A stretch of 64,000 bases of DNA from Bordetella flabilis (GCF_001676725.1 NZ_CP016172.1:4216001-4280000); one strand, 5' to 3'. Positions 10,144-19,597 are shown, counted from the first letter of the stretch. The notes: generated by a model from the sequence alone, not told the origin. Numbers and translations: made by a program.

Positions 10144-11027
10144 ACCGCATACCGGTATCCGTCGTCGTCATGACGAAGAACGAGGAACGCAACATCGAGA
10201 AGTGCCTGCGCGCACTGTCCGACTTCGACGAAGTATTCGTCGTGGACTCGGACAGCAGCGACCGCACCGCCGAGATGGCCACCGCCCTGGGCGCCCGCGT
10301 GGTGTCCTTCCAATGGGACCGCAAGTACCCGAAGAAGAAGCAGTGGTGCCTCGACAAGCTGCCCTTTTCGCACGACGTCGTGCTGTACGTCGACGCGGAC
10401 GAGGAAATGACGCCTGCCCTGGCACAGGAAATCGCCGGCAGCCTGCCGCGTTTCGCCCAAGGGGCGGGCGGTGCCTTCATCGGCTTCGACTATGTCTTCT
10501 GCGGCAGGCGGCTGTCCCATGGACACCGCGTGTACAAGCTTGCCTTGATGCACCGTTCGCGGGGCCGTTTCCTGGACTACAACGACCTGGACGTGGCGAA
10601 CATGTGGGAGGTCGAAGGCCACTATCAGCCGCACGTGGAAGGCCCGGTACTGGTCCTCAAGCACCGCATGGTCCATCACGACCACGACACGCTGTACCAC
10701 TACTTCGACAAGCACAACCGCTACTCCGACTGGGAAGCCAACCTGCGCGTCAAGGGCCTGCTGAACGACCCACGCGAAGCCAATGTCGGGATCCGCGCCA
10801 CGTTGAAGCGGCTCTTCAATGCGCTGCCCTTCAAGGCGCCTGCCGCCTTCCTGCACAGCTACGTGCTGTGCTTCGGATTCCTGGACGGCAAGGCCGGCCT
10901 GGACTTCGCGGTTGCGCGCGCCATGTACTACTGGCAGATCGGCCTGAAGGCGCGCGAGATCAAGGAAACGATGACTCCCCCCGCGGTGGCAACGGATGCC
11001 CGTTCCGTGCCTGGTGCAACGCGGTAA
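10140..11027 (+). CDS. Glycosyltransferase, family 2, WaaE/KdtX-like
   Basis: 295 residues from the ATG at 10140, chosen because the family begins exactly with PVSVVVMTKNEERNIEKCL; an upstream in-frame start would extend into the preceding gene. VVDSDSSDRT and VLYVDADEE supply the GT-A nucleotide and metal sites. This branch includes WaaE-type lipopolysaccharide beta-glucosyltransferases and several exopolysaccharide transferases, so the exact acceptor is open. ATGA overlap with the preceding gene indicates coupling. Confidence 0.88.
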   Translation: MNRIPVSVVVMTKNEERNIEKCLRALSDFDEVFVVDSDSSDRTAEMATALGARVVSFQWDRKYPKKKQWCLDKLPFSHDVVLYVDADEEMTPALAQEIAGSLPRFAQGAGGAFIGFDYVFCGRRLSHGHRVYKLALMHRSRGRFLDYNDLDVANMWEVEGHYQPHVEGPVLVLKHRMVHHDHDTLYHYFDKHNRYSDWEANLRVKGLLNDPREANVGIRATLKRLFNALPFKAPAAFLHSYVLCFGFLDGKAGLDFAVARAMYYWQIGLKAREIKETMTPPAVATDARSVPGATR

Positions 11028-11043
11028 TGGCTTAGGAACCGAC

Positions 11044-11604
11044 ATGGATACTTTTCAGCGCCTCAATCTCTTCCAGGTGCCCGCCGGATTCCGCGGCAGG
11101 AACGCGCTCTACGTGCAGCTTTGGTGGATGGTCCATAGCACGGCCTTCCGCTATTCGCCGCAGTTCGCCTATGGCTTCCGCCGTTTCCTGCTGCGCCTGT
11201 TCGGCGCCGAGATCGGCCACAAGGTGCTGGTCCGCGCCACTGCCAAGATCACCTACCCCTGGAAGGTACGCATCGGCGATTATTCCTGGGTCGGGGACGA
11301 CGTCGTGCTCTACAGCCTGGCGCGCATCGACATCGGAACGCACGCGGTGGTTTCCCAGCGTAGCTACCTGTGCGCCGGCGACCACGACGCCTGCCTGCCC
11401 GAGTTCCCGATACGCGGGCGGCCCATCGTGATCGAGGACGGCTCGTGGATCGCCACGGATGTCTTCGTCGCGCCTGGCGTGACCATACGCCGCAACGCGG
11501 TGATCGGGGCACGCAGCTCGGTCTTCAAGGACATGCCGCCCAACATGATCTGCCATGGCACGCCCTGCCGCCCCATCCGGGAACGTGTGCCGGCACAGCC
11601 ATGA
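11044..11604 (+). CDS. wcaF: Colanic-acid-type acetyltransferase, WcaF-like (left-handed beta-helix)
   Basis: 186 residues from the ATG at 11044; the longer frame upstream overlaps the previous gene and lacks family similarity. Hexapeptide-repeat turns are seen from about residue 70 (KITYPWKVRIGDYSWVGDDV) to 165 (VTIRRNAVIGARSSVFKDMP). An SYLCAGDHD segment contains the probable catalytic histidine. WcaF enzymes O-acetylate fucose residues of colanic acid using acetyl-CoA; acetylation of the polymer here is inferred from that resemblance and from the adjacent wcaI-like gene. Confidence 0.88.
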   Translation: MDTFQRLNLFQVPAGFRGRNALYVQLWWMVHSTAFRYSPQFAYGFRRFLLRLFGAEIGHKVLVRATAKITYPWKVRIGDYSWVGDDVVLYSLARIDIGTHAVVSQRSYLCAGDHDACLPEFPIRGRPIVIEDGSWIATDVFVAPGVTIRRNAVIGARSSVFKDMPPNMICHGTPCRPIRERVPAQP

Positions 11605-12848
11605 AGATCGTCATCTACGGGCTGAATTTCGCGCCGGAACTGACCGGCACCGGCAAATACACCGGCGAGATGGCGGCGTGGCTGGCCGCGCGCGGCCATG
11701 ATGTCACGGCCATCGCCGCCCCGCCGTACTACCCGCAGTGGCGCGTGCAGCCCGGCTACCGCTCGGGCCGCTACGCCACCCATACATGGCAGGGCGTCAA
11801 GGTCTACCGGGCGCCCCTCTGGGTTCCGGCTGCGCCGGGAGGCGTCAAGCGGCTGCTGCACCTGGCCACCTTCGCCCTGTCCAGCCTCCCGCTCCTGGCT
11901 CTGTGCGGGCTGCGCCGGCCGGACGTGATACTGGTGGTCGAGCCGGCCTTGTTCTGCGCGCCCGGCGCCGTCGCGGCCGCGGGTCTGTGCGGGGCGAAGG
12001 CATGGCTGCACATCCAGGACTACGAGGTGGACGCGGCATTCGAGCTGGGCCTGCTCAAGGGCCGCGGGCTGCGGCGCATGGTAAGCACGCTGGAGCGCTG
12101 GCTGATGCGACGCTTCGATCGCGTATCGACAATTTCGTCCCGCATGCGTGCACGCGGGATCGCGAAGGGCGTCGATGAATCGAAGCTGGCGTTGTTCCCC
12201 AACTGGATAGACGTGGCCGCTGCGCGCGCGGGCAGGACGGCCCATGATTACCGGCGCGAGCTGGGCATTCCCGCCGACGCCGTGGTCGCGATGTATTCCG
12301 GCAATATGGGCGGCAAGCAGGGCCTGGACACCTTGGCCGACGTCGCCCGCATCCTGCGCCGCCGCACCGAGATCCACTTCGTGTTCTGCGGCGACGGTCC
12401 GCAACGCGCCGACCTGCACCGGCGTTGCGCGGAGCTCGCGCGCGTACATTTCCTGCCCCTGCAGCCGGCCGACCGGCTGGCCGCCCTGCTCGCGTGCGCG
12501 GATGTCCATCTGCTGCCTCAGCGTGCCGGCGCGGCCGACCTGGTCATGCCATCAAAGCTTACCGGCATGCTGGCGAGCGGCAGGCCGGTGATCTGCGGCG
12601 CGGCACCGGATACGGAACTGGCCACGGTGGTCGCGCAATGCGGCACGGTGGTCCCGCCGGAGCATCCCTATGCCATGGCCCGCGCACTGCTGAGGCTGGC
12701 GCGGAATCCGCAGCGGCGCGCGGCCCTGGGCGATGCCGCGTGGCGCTACGCGCAGTCGCAGCTGCATACCGATAATGTCCTGCTTGCCTTCGAGCAGGAA
12801 CTTGCCACGCTGTGCGCGCCGCGGGCGCCGATGCCCAGGGCCTTCTGA
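11601..12848 (+). CDS. wcaI: Colanic-acid-type glycosyltransferase WcaI-like (GT4)
   Basis: 415 residues from the ATG at 11601, which overlaps the wcaF stop (ATGA). The N-terminus MKIVIYGLNFAPELTGTGKY is the WcaI signature, followed by YYPQWRV. The C-terminal GT4 domain has MYSGNMGGKQGLD and QRAGAADLVMPSKLTGMLAS. WcaI is assigned as a fucosyltransferase in colanic acid synthesis, which fits the gmd/fcl pair upstream, but donor specificity is not proven by sequence. It is the last gene of the + strand polysaccharide operon; the next gene faces it from the opposite strand. Confidence 0.9.
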   Translation: MKIVIYGLNFAPELTGTGKYTGEMAAWLAARGHDVTAIAAPPYYPQWRVQPGYRSGRYATHTWQGVKVYRAPLWVPAAPGGVKRLLHLATFALSSLPLLALCGLRRPDVILVVEPALFCAPGAVAAAGLCGAKAWLHIQDYEVDAAFELGLLKGRGLRRMVSTLERWLMRRFDRVSTISSRMRARGIAKGVDESKLALFPNWIDVAAARAGRTAHDYRRELGIPADAVVAMYSGNMGGKQGLDTLADVARILRRRTEIHFVFCGDGPQRADLHRRCAELARVHFLPLQPADRLAALLACADVHLLPQRAGAADLVMPSKLTGMLASGRPVICGAAPDTELATVVAQCGTVVPPEHPYAMARALLRLARNPQRRAALGDAAWRYAQSQLHTDNVLLAFEQELATLCAPRAPMPRAF

Positions 12849-13039
12849 TCGAGGCGTTGCCCGCACGGCCATGGGCGCGCAGAACCCGCCGCCAGGGCCA
12901 GCGCAGCATCACCGCGCGTTCAAGTGCGAGGCGCTTCCCGTGGCGAACCCGGCACGCCCCGCGTGCGTGCGAGCGTACCGGCCTGGCGATACCGCCGCCC
13001 GCCCCCGATAACGGACCGGCGGGCCGCCGCGACGCCATC

Positions 13040-13702
13040 TCAGTTCGCGGGCTCTTCCGGCCCGGGCTCGCGCAGCAGGCCTTCCTGCACGGCGATATAA
13101 GCCGCCTCGGCCTGGTTGCGGGCGTTCAGTTTCCAGTACAGAGTGCGGGCGTGGCTTTTGACCGTGGCCACGGAAATGCCGATTTCCCGGCTGATTTCGC
13201 GCATGGTCTTGCCCTTGGCCAGCAGGCGCAGTATCTCTTCCTGCCGCGGCGTCAGCATCCGTATGGCGGCATGACCGCGTCCCGGCAGATGGGGCGCGCC
13301 CTGCGTGGCCTCGACGATAGTGCGAGGAAAGCATTGGCCGCCGGCCAATACGAGGTGCACGGCCGCGGTGATGGCCTCCGGCGTCGATACTTTGGGGAGC
13401 AGGCCGCACACGCCGGCCTTGGCGGCTTCCAGCATGAAGCGGGCATCCAGGGCGTCGTGCAGCACCAGTGTGTGACGGGGCGCAAGCAGCGAGAGCGATG
13501 TCCCCAGCGTGTGCAGATCCGCTTCCGCCACGCCCGCCACGCCGAGCACCAGAAGCTCTACAGGTCGCACCAGCGATAACGACATCTCATTAAGTTTTTG
13601 AGGCGCCATCGCCATGACGCTTTCAGGGCTGCGTGCCGTTTCCAAAATGTGCTGGATGGCAATGCGCAGGATGGCATATTCCTCGATCAGGACGGTAGTC
13701 AT
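13040..13702 (-). CDS. LuxR-family regulator with degenerate receiver domain (copy 1)
   Basis: 220 residues: an N-terminal receiver-like domain (1-125) and a C-terminal LuxR/GerE helix-turn-helix (about 148-212; LTPRQEEILRLLAKGKTM, then ISREIGISVATVKSHARTL). The acidic pair that normally binds Mg is reduced to EEY near residue 7, and the beta-3 strand reads ELLVLGVAG, with glycine where the phospho-acceptor aspartate belongs. The conserved lysine (LPKVSTPE) remains. It is therefore unlikely to be phosphorylated in the normal way. It is a paralogue of the next gene and lies downstream of the polysaccharide operon, whose regulation it may serve (inference). Confidence 0.88.
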   Translation of the reverse strand: MTTVLIEEYAILRIAIQHILETARSPESVMAMAPQKLNEMSLSLVRPVELLVLGVAGVAEADLHTLGTSLSLLAPRHTLVLHDALDARFMLEAAKAGVCGLLPKVSTPEAITAAVHLVLAGGQCFPRTIVEATQGAPHLPGRGHAAIRMLTPRQEEILRLLAKGKTMREISREIGISVATVKSHARTLYWKLNARNQAEAAYIAVQEGLLREPGPEEPAN

Positions 13703-13875
13703 TCGCCGGGAGCCTCTTCACGGTGCGCGGAGCGTCCCAGCAGAAACACAAGATCGGATTGACCAGGGTTCGCTCGGGAACAGCCTGTGCCATCGTATCA
13801 GCGGCACGCTTGCGTGCCTCTCCGCCTTGCGGACGACGGCCGAGGTATGGTGGAGCATGGCCATATTCCAGAAGC

Positions 13876-13913
13876 AAAAAAGCAAGCCGCGATTTCTCGT
13901 GAGGCTTGCTTTT
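13876..13913 (-). terminator. Rho-independent terminator downstream of the second LuxR-type gene
   Basis: An 11-bp perfect stem (AAAAGCAAGCC with GGCTTGCTTTT) around a 14-base loop, followed on the - strand by a run of six T. It lies 36 bases past the stop of the gene ending at 13949 and separates it from the paralogous gene downstream, so the two regulators are likely separate transcripts. The stem also has T residues on the + side. Confidence 0.85.
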
Positions 13914-13948
13914 AAGCGCACACCGCGCGCAGCGTGTCCTACGACGCG

Positions 13949-14740
13949 CTACAAGCGACTGCGCTCATAGCTCGCCCCGTTGGCGCTGTTCGCATCCCAA
14001 TCGAGCGTCGCGCCACGCTGCAAGGCCGTATATACCGCTTCGCCCTTGTTTTTCACCTGCAGACGCTGATAAAGCGTGCATGCGTGGGTTTTGGCAGTCG
14101 CTACGGAGATGTTCAACATGCGGCTCACGGTCTTGATCGGATAACCGCGCGACAGCAGAACCAGGACCTCATATTGCCGCGGCGTGATCTTCAGCAACTG
14201 CGCACCGGCCGTTATAGGCATCGCCATCTTCGGCGTGCCGGCATGGTCGGCGTCGCCGTTGGCGAGGATCCCATTGGACGATGGCACGTGCGCAGCAGAC
14301 GTGCTGGCGGGAGCTTCCGTCACGGCCGCCGCTGGACTGATCTGGCCACTCGGAAAGCATTGGCCGCCCGCCATTACCAGCCGTATGGCCGCCTCCAGCA
14401 CTTCGATGGAGGCCGTCTTCATCAGGCATCCATGGATGCTGCCTTCCGGCAAGCGCGACAGCGCCTGCATCGGCATGGTGTCCACCAGCAGCAGGATGCG
14501 CTTGGGCGCGAGCACACGGCGCACATCGGCGAGGGCCTGCCAACCCGTTTCCGTTTCGATGGGCAAGCCAAAGATAAGCAGTTCGGCACCGCGATTGAGT
14601 TCGGCGGCTTCATCCAGGTTGGCAAGGTCCAGGCCGACGATTTCCCAAACGCCTTCAACCTTGCCCAGAATTTGCCTCAAGCCCAGCCTAAGCAGTGGAT
14701 GAGCTTCGATCAAGACCATTTTCGACATAGCTTTCCCCAT
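13949..14740 (-). CDS. LuxR-family regulator with degenerate receiver domain (copy 2)
   Basis: 263 residues if translation begins at 14740, or 259 from the ATG at 14728 (MSKMVLIEAHPLL). The receiver-like domain spans about 5-130, an alanine/proline-rich linker about 150-190, and a LuxR helix-turn-helix about 195-255 (ITPRQYEVLVLLSRGYPI). As in copy 1 the Mg-binding acidic pair is lost (EAH) and the beta-3 strand ends ELLIFGLPIE, with glycine in place of the phospho-acceptor aspartate. The long linker distinguishes it from copy 1. It has its own terminator. Target genes are unknown. Confidence 0.87.
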   Translation of the reverse strand: MGKAMSKMVLIEAHPLLRLGLRQILGKVEGVWEIVGLDLANLDEAAELNRGAELLIFGLPIETETGWQALADVRRVLAPKRILLLVDTMPMQALSRLPEGSIHGCLMKTASIEVLEAAIRLVMAGGQCFPSGQISPAAAVTEAPASTSAAHVPSSNGILANGDADHAGTPKMAMPITAGAQLLKITPRQYEVLVLLSRGYPIKTVSRMLNISVATAKTHACTLYQRLQVKNKGEAVYTALQRGATLDWDANSANGASYERSRL

Positions 14741-15284
14741 AAGACATCATTAGATGCGACAAGAGTGCAGCAGTGAATGGTACGTAGCGCAAACACACGG
14801 CGGTTAGTTTTCTTGTTCGGTGTGCCCTGCCGACCAATGGACGAGATGATGGCGAAACCGACCGAAACTTGGGTAGTCATCGTTTGGATGACGCACTCAT
14901 GTTATGGTCAGCCTCGCTCAAAATCAAGCTTGTCCAATGGACATAAACCGACAGGAAGCGAAGTCATCCGTTAGTATCAACCACGTACCACAAACCGCCG
15001 TTACTGATTTTTTTTGCGCGAATAAACAAGCGTCCGAAATGCGCCTGCGTGGAGCTGGTTTAAAAGCGGAACCGAAAAGGTTGTCATTGGAGTCGACGTG
15101 CAAGCGTTTGCAAGTGCCGGTGGGCGAGATGTGTCTTCATGTTGAGCTCCGTGCGGTAATTCAAGGGAGGTTTGGCGAGATGAGACGGCGGGGCGCGCCT
15201 TTAACAGCAACGAACCGCCGCATTTGCGCTGCGGAAGTCAGGATCCACCGGCACGCTACATGAGGTAGCGATTGCCGGTACTTG
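14741..15284. other. Intergenic region without a convincing gene
   Basis: 544 bases between the start of the second LuxR-type gene and the stop of the gene ending at 15285. Base composition is visibly less GC-rich than the neighbouring genes. Open frames exist on both strands, but none has both a ribosome site and protein-like composition. It must hold the promoter of the - strand LuxR-type gene; I could not assign a defined operator. Confidence 0.5.
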
Positions 15285-16913
15285 TTATTCCATAAATGCA
15301 AAGTCAAACACGGTATGCCCACCGTGATGATGCCAATGGTGCATGGAGGCGAGTGGCTTGCGCAGGAATTCGGGGTAGTGCACCGGCCCGTCGATCTCCC
15401 GATACGTATCAGGTGTCAACACCTCGATGCGATTCAGGGACACCCCTTTTCCATAGTGCAGAAAGCCCTGGGTCTGGGCGCAACGGATCACACCGCCGTC
15501 AGCCGCCAGGATCATTCCCGCGTTGCGGGCCTTGATGGGACTATTGATGATGGGATTGAGGGCATGCGGCGTCCACTGCGTCGCATCCGGCCGATCGGCA
15601 TAGAAGGCGAACAATTCGTCGCAGTGGCTTTGGCCGTCGGTGCGGTCGATATTCGTGAACAGCCACCAATGGCCGCCGTACGGAAATACGATCGTATCGA
15701 CCGCGGAAATATTATCCATGAGGGTGGCGTGCAGCTCCCATTTCAGCGGAAACTCGACGCACTTCCACAATTCGATCGATCGGTTACCGCACGTTTCGGG
15801 CACCATGTAGGTGCCCCCGTCGTACTCGAAAATGTAGGGAAAGCTCAGGTGGTACGGCAGGTCCAGCACCACGCCTAAAAACCGGAACGCGCCGTCGACA
15901 TACGTCGCCACCGATATCTTCCCTTTACGTTCGCGGAAATAATAATCCTCGAAAAATATGAAGGGCTGCCCGTTGCGGGTATAGACGAAAGGATCTGCAA
16001 AGAATCGTCCCTTCGGGGGCACCAGCACGGCCGCGTCCGAGGTGACGAACTCCTGCCGCCCGGTGGGGCACATGCCGATGCGCCAGCGCACATTGCGCTT
16101 CATTGCCCGCCGCAGCACCAGGCTGGATGCCAGCCAGGCCTGGCGCGCCAGGTAGGCGGCACCATCCCATTGCGCGGGCTGCGGACGGACCATCGCGGTG
16201 TGGATCTGCAGGCCCGCGGCGGGCTGCTTGCGCCGCTGCGGTCGCTCCACGGTTTTCAGGGTATCGAAAATCATCAGGTTGGTCAGGCTCAGGGCCCGGG
16301 CGCGGTTCTTCAGCCAGAACATTTCCGTGTTGAAGCTGCGCGCGTCCAGCAGCTCGTCGGCCTGTTCGGTCGCGCCCAGCCGCCATAGCCTGACGGTTGT
16401 GTGGTCCGCGCGCTGGTAGACCTCCCAGAAGCCCGCGTGGGAGGGATCGTGCTGGTCCTTGAGGTCCGAATGCACCGGCGTCCACACGCCGTGGGCCGGC
16501 AATGAAGCCAGTTCGCCCCTTATCGGCGGCGCGCCGAGCAGCAGGATGACATCCAGGTGTAGTTCCATCAGCCCGCGCAGTTGATCGGCGTCGGCGGCGA
16601 TGGAGCCGCGCGGCCCCTGGGTTATCTCAAGGTTCAGCACAGGCGTGCCCTCGGGCACCGATTCCCTGAGATCGCGCGTCTGCAGTTGGGCGCGGTGCCG
16701 GGTTTCGAGCATCCTGCTTTCGAGCCGAGCCACTGTGCCAAGCGGGTCGAGGGTCCACGGCAGGTTGCGTGTCGCCGGCGGCGTTTCCGACCGGGCGACG
16801 ATCAAGGCCGCTACGTGAAAGTCCTCTTCACGCGACAGCCACTGCACAACATCGTGAACCCACCCCGCCTGGTTCGTGGCATTCACGAGCAACGCAACGG
16901 TCTTTTTGTCCAT
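15285..16913 (-). CDS. Glucosamine inositolphosphorylceramide transferase-like protein (formyltransferase-like + beta-propeller)
   Basis: 542 residues from the ATG at 16913 (MDKKTVALLVN); a GTG eight codons upstream at 16937 is an alternative. The N-terminal 230 residues look like a formyltransferase-type Rossmann domain (VALLVNATNQAGWVHDVVQW, ILLLGAPPIRGEL, THGVWTPVHSD-like segment). The C-terminal part from about residue 270 has repeated W/F-rich strands (RFFADPFVYTRNGQPFIFFE, YMVPETCGN, HWWLFTNID) typical of a five-bladed GH43-like propeller as found in the GINT1 family. Plant members glycosylate sphingolipids; the bacterial function is not known. Its place beside the exopolysaccharide cluster suggests transfer or modification of a sugar. 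Confidence 0.72.
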   Translation of the reverse strand: MDKKTVALLVNATNQAGWVHDVVQWLSREEDFHVAALIVARSETPPATRNLPWTLDPLGTVARLESRMLETRHRAQLQTRDLRESVPEGTPVLNLEITQGPRGSIAADADQLRGLMELHLDVILLLGAPPIRGELASLPAHGVWTPVHSDLKDQHDPSHAGFWEVYQRADHTTVRLWRLGATEQADELLDARSFNTEMFWLKNRARALSLTNLMIFDTLKTVERPQRRKQPAAGLQIHTAMVRPQPAQWDGAAYLARQAWLASSLVLRRAMKRNVRWRIGMCPTGRQEFVTSDAAVLVPPKGRFFADPFVYTRNGQPFIFFEDYYFRERKGKISVATYVDGAFRFLGVVLDLPYHLSFPYIFEYDGGTYMVPETCGNRSIELWKCVEFPLKWELHATLMDNISAVDTIVFPYGGHWWLFTNIDRTDGQSHCDELFAFYADRPDATQWTPHALNPIINSPIKARNAGMILAADGGVIRCAQTQGFLHYGKGVSLNRIEVLTPDTYREIDGPVHYPEFLRKPLASMHHWHHHGGHTVFDFAFME

Positions 16914-17073
16914 GTCGTATCCGAGTTGAGCGTTCACGTCATATCTACTTCGCGAAGATAGTGCGCGCAGTAATGCGTGAGCTCCAGAAGGCGTTCATCC
17001 TAGGACGGACGAGCGATCACCGCTGCGAGCACATTAGGTCGAAAGCACGGGGCTACATCTATGGATGGACAGG

Positions 17074-18612
17074 CTAGTCGAGCGCGGGAGCCGGCGCCCC
17101 GGGCCGGCCCCGTCCCTGCTCATCGGGGGAGGCCGCTTGGGCCACCGGAAGGTCGAACTCGAAGGCAGCGCCGCGCCGGACGCCAGCGACCAGGCGGATG
17201 GCACAGGCGTGCAGGGCCAGGATGCGGTGCACGGTGAGCAGGCCCAGGCCGCCCGTCTGTGCGCGGTCGGCGCGCCAAACGGAGGCCCGGGTGAAGAGGC
17301 CGGCCTGCAAAGGCTCGGGAATGCCCGGCCCGTCGTCCGCGATGGTGACCATGACGAGGCCGCCCGCCGAGGCCATGCGGACATCAACCGTTCCTCCGGG
17401 AGGACTATGGCGAATGGCGTTGTCGAGCAAATTGGTCAGCACGCGCTCGATCATCCCGACGTCCGCCTCCACCGCCGGCAGATCTCGATCGAAATGGGCC
17501 GAGAGTTGGACGCCGCGCGCCTCGGCCGCCAGTTCGAACTTCTGGAAGACGTCCTGAACCAGATCGGGTAGTACGAATATCTCCCTGTCCGGTTGGATCA
17601 ATCCCGACTCCAGCCGGGCCAGTTCGAACAGCGATTGAGCCAGGCGGCCTACCTTGCGGCTTTGGCCAAGCGCAATCTCGAGGTAGCGGCGACGCTCGTC
17701 GCTGTCGAGCGTGTCGGCCTTGACCAGCAGGGTCTCCAGATAGCCGTGCATGGACGTCAGCGGCGTACGCAGATCGTGCGAAATATTGGCAACCAGTTCA
17801 CGGCGCTGCTGGTCCTGCCGGTTGAGCTCACGCCACTGCTCGGCGATGCGCGCCGCCATTTGGCGGAAGGCCTGCTCCAGCACGCCGATTTCGTCGCCAC
17901 CGGGTGGAGGCATGGCCGCCATCGGCGCCGCCTGCAAGGTGGCGGTGGCCGCGCCCTCGTTGCCGTCGAAGGTCCGCACGATAGCCGTCAGGCGACGCAA
18001 GGGTCGCGTGATGAGGGCGAACGCCACCAGGCCCGCGATCAGGCAGGACAGCGCGACCAGCGCCATGGACCATAGCGTCGTGCGCATGACGGCATTGGCG
18101 GCCAGATTGGCGGCCAGCGCATCGCGCGCCTCGCCCTGCAGCACCACGTAGACGTAGCCGCGCTCCTGCCCCTCGACCTTCAGCGGCGCGGCATTGAACA
18201 CCTTGCGGCCGGAATCGCTGCGCGGGTCGTCGCCGAAAATCGGCATGGGTGCGCCCGCGAGCAGGCGCCGGACCGGCGCGATATCGACCCGGTCACGCTT
18301 GATGTGCCCGCTGGGCGCGGCGTCGCCGATGATGCGTCCGTCCGGCGCCAGAAGATAGACCTCGACGCTGGGATTGACAGCCATCAGTTTGTCGAAGAGC
18401 TCGCGTACCGCCTCCGGCCGCAGGCCACCGGCATCCATGAGCGGCGCGCTGTCGGCAATATGCTGCGCCAGGCCGCTCGAAAGGCGCTGTACGGTCTCTT
18501 CTTCGCGCAGGCGGTTGGCATTGATCTGCAGCCACGCCGAGGCGCCGCTGCACGCCAGCAGCAACAAGGCGAACACGAGCGACAGTCGCTGCGACAGGCT
18601 CAGAAGTCTCAT
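17074..18612 (-). CDS. Two-component sensor histidine kinase
   Basis: 512 residues from the ATG at 18612, which has an AGGA site 7-11 bases upstream; the frame also extends 13 codons further. Order: transmembrane helix at about 5-27, a periplasmic sensor region (about 28-160), a second membrane helix near 175-200, HAMP, then the kinase core with H-box NISHDLRTPLTS, N-box NLLDNAIRHSP and G1 ADDGPGIPE. The G2 region reads GGLGLLTVHRIL, slightly different from the usual GLGLxI. It lies 19 bases after its response regulator and is the second gene of that operon. The stimulus is unknown. Confidence 0.92.
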   Translation of the reverse strand: MRLLSLSQRLSLVFALLLLACSGASAWLQINANRLREEETVQRLSSGLAQHIADSAPLMDAGGLRPEAVRELFDKLMAVNPSVEVYLLAPDGRIIGDAAPSGHIKRDRVDIAPVRRLLAGAPMPIFGDDPRSDSGRKVFNAAPLKVEGQERGYVYVVLQGEARDALAANLAANAVMRTTLWSMALVALSCLIAGLVAFALITRPLRRLTAIVRTFDGNEGAATATLQAAPMAAMPPPGGDEIGVLEQAFRQMAARIAEQWRELNRQDQQRRELVANISHDLRTPLTSMHGYLETLLVKADTLDSDERRRYLEIALGQSRKVGRLAQSLFELARLESGLIQPDREIFVLPDLVQDVFQKFELAAEARGVQLSAHFDRDLPAVEADVGMIERVLTNLLDNAIRHSPPGGTVDVRMASAGGLVMVTIADDGPGIPEPLQAGLFTRASVWRADRAQTGGLGLLTVHRILALHACAIRLVAGVRRGAAFEFDLPVAQAASPDEQGRGRPGAPAPALD

Positions 18613-18631
18613 GGGTACATCCTGTGAAGAA

Positions 18632-19354
18632 TCATGCCCCGTCGTCCACATCGGGGCTGGCGAATCGATAGCCGCGTCCCCAGACGGTAAGGATGCGGCG
18701 CGGCTCCGTGGGATCGGCCTCGACCTTCAGACGCAGGCGGTTGATATGGGTGTTGACGGTGTGCTCGTAGCCATCGTGCTGATAGCCCCACACCTGGTTC
18801 AGCAAATCCATGCGGGAGAACACCTTGCCGGGATGGCGCGCAAAGAAGTAGAGCAGGTCGAACTCGCGCGGCGTCAGGTCCACGGGCTTGCCGTCGACGG
18901 ACGCCTCGCGCGACAGCGGGTCGATGCGCAGACCGGCCAGTTGCAGGACACCACCATCCATCCTGGCGTCGCGCGCCAGCGCGTCCACCCGGCGCAGCAG
19001 CGCCTTCACGCGCGCCACCAGCTCAAGCATGGAAAACGGCTTCGCCAGGTAATCGTCCGCGCCCAGCTCCAGGCCGATGATGCGGTGCACTTCGCTGGAG
19101 CGCGCGCTGGTGATGACGATGGGGGTATAGCGCGTCATCGCGCGCGCCCGGCGGCATATCTCCAGGCCGTCGACACCCGGCAGCATGAGGTCCAGTACCA
19201 GCAGATCCCAGCCGCCGGCCTCGAGCAGGCGCAGGCCGCCATCGCCTTCGGCGGCGTGGACGACCTCGTAGCCTTCGTCGCGCAGATGCAGGCGCAACAG
19301 GTCGGCGATATCGGCATCGTCTTCGACAATCAGGATGCGTTTGGGCGATGTCAT
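18632..19354 (-). CDS. OmpR/PhoB-family response regulator
   Basis: 240 residues from the ATG at 19354 (MTSPKRILIVEDDADIADLL). The receiver domain (about 1-118) has the acidic pair ED-D at 10-12, the phospho-acceptor in LLVLDLMLPGVDG (about residue 53) and the conserved lysine in LAKPFSM. The C-terminal winged helix (about 140-235) has LTPREFDLLYFFARHPGKVF and VNTHINRLRLKVEADP. It is co-transcribed with the sensor kinase downstream. Confidence 0.94.
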   Translation of the reverse strand: MTSPKRILIVEDDADIADLLRLHLRDEGYEVVHAAEGDGGLRLLEAGGWDLLVLDLMLPGVDGLEICRRARAMTRYTPIVITSARSSEVHRIIGLELGADDYLAKPFSMLELVARVKALLRRVDALARDARMDGGVLQLAGLRIDPLSREASVDGKPVDLTPREFDLLYFFARHPGKVFSRMDLLNQVWGYQHDGYEHTVNTHINRLRLKVEADPTEPRRILTVWGRGYRFASPDVDDGA

Positions 19355-19597
19355 GGGCTTTATCGGACAGGAAACGAAAGCGGCGCCGGCACGGCGCGCC
19401 GGTATTTTCACCCGGCGCGCCAGGCCCGCGCCACGGTGCTGCTCAGTATCACGGTTTATTTAAGTTTTCGTGAAGACGCCGGGACGCGGGCCGCGTGACA
19501 ATGCACTGAGAGAGCGGCGCCCGCCTCCGGCCTGGCCCGGGCCGGGCGCCCCTCCGCCCGCGCCGCGCCGTGCGGCAGTACCGCACCAGGAGTCATC

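Noticed and set aside
14904..15263. 119-codon frame in the gap after the second LuxR-type gene
   Set aside because: No convincing start site, mixed composition, no family pattern; a coding role is not supported.
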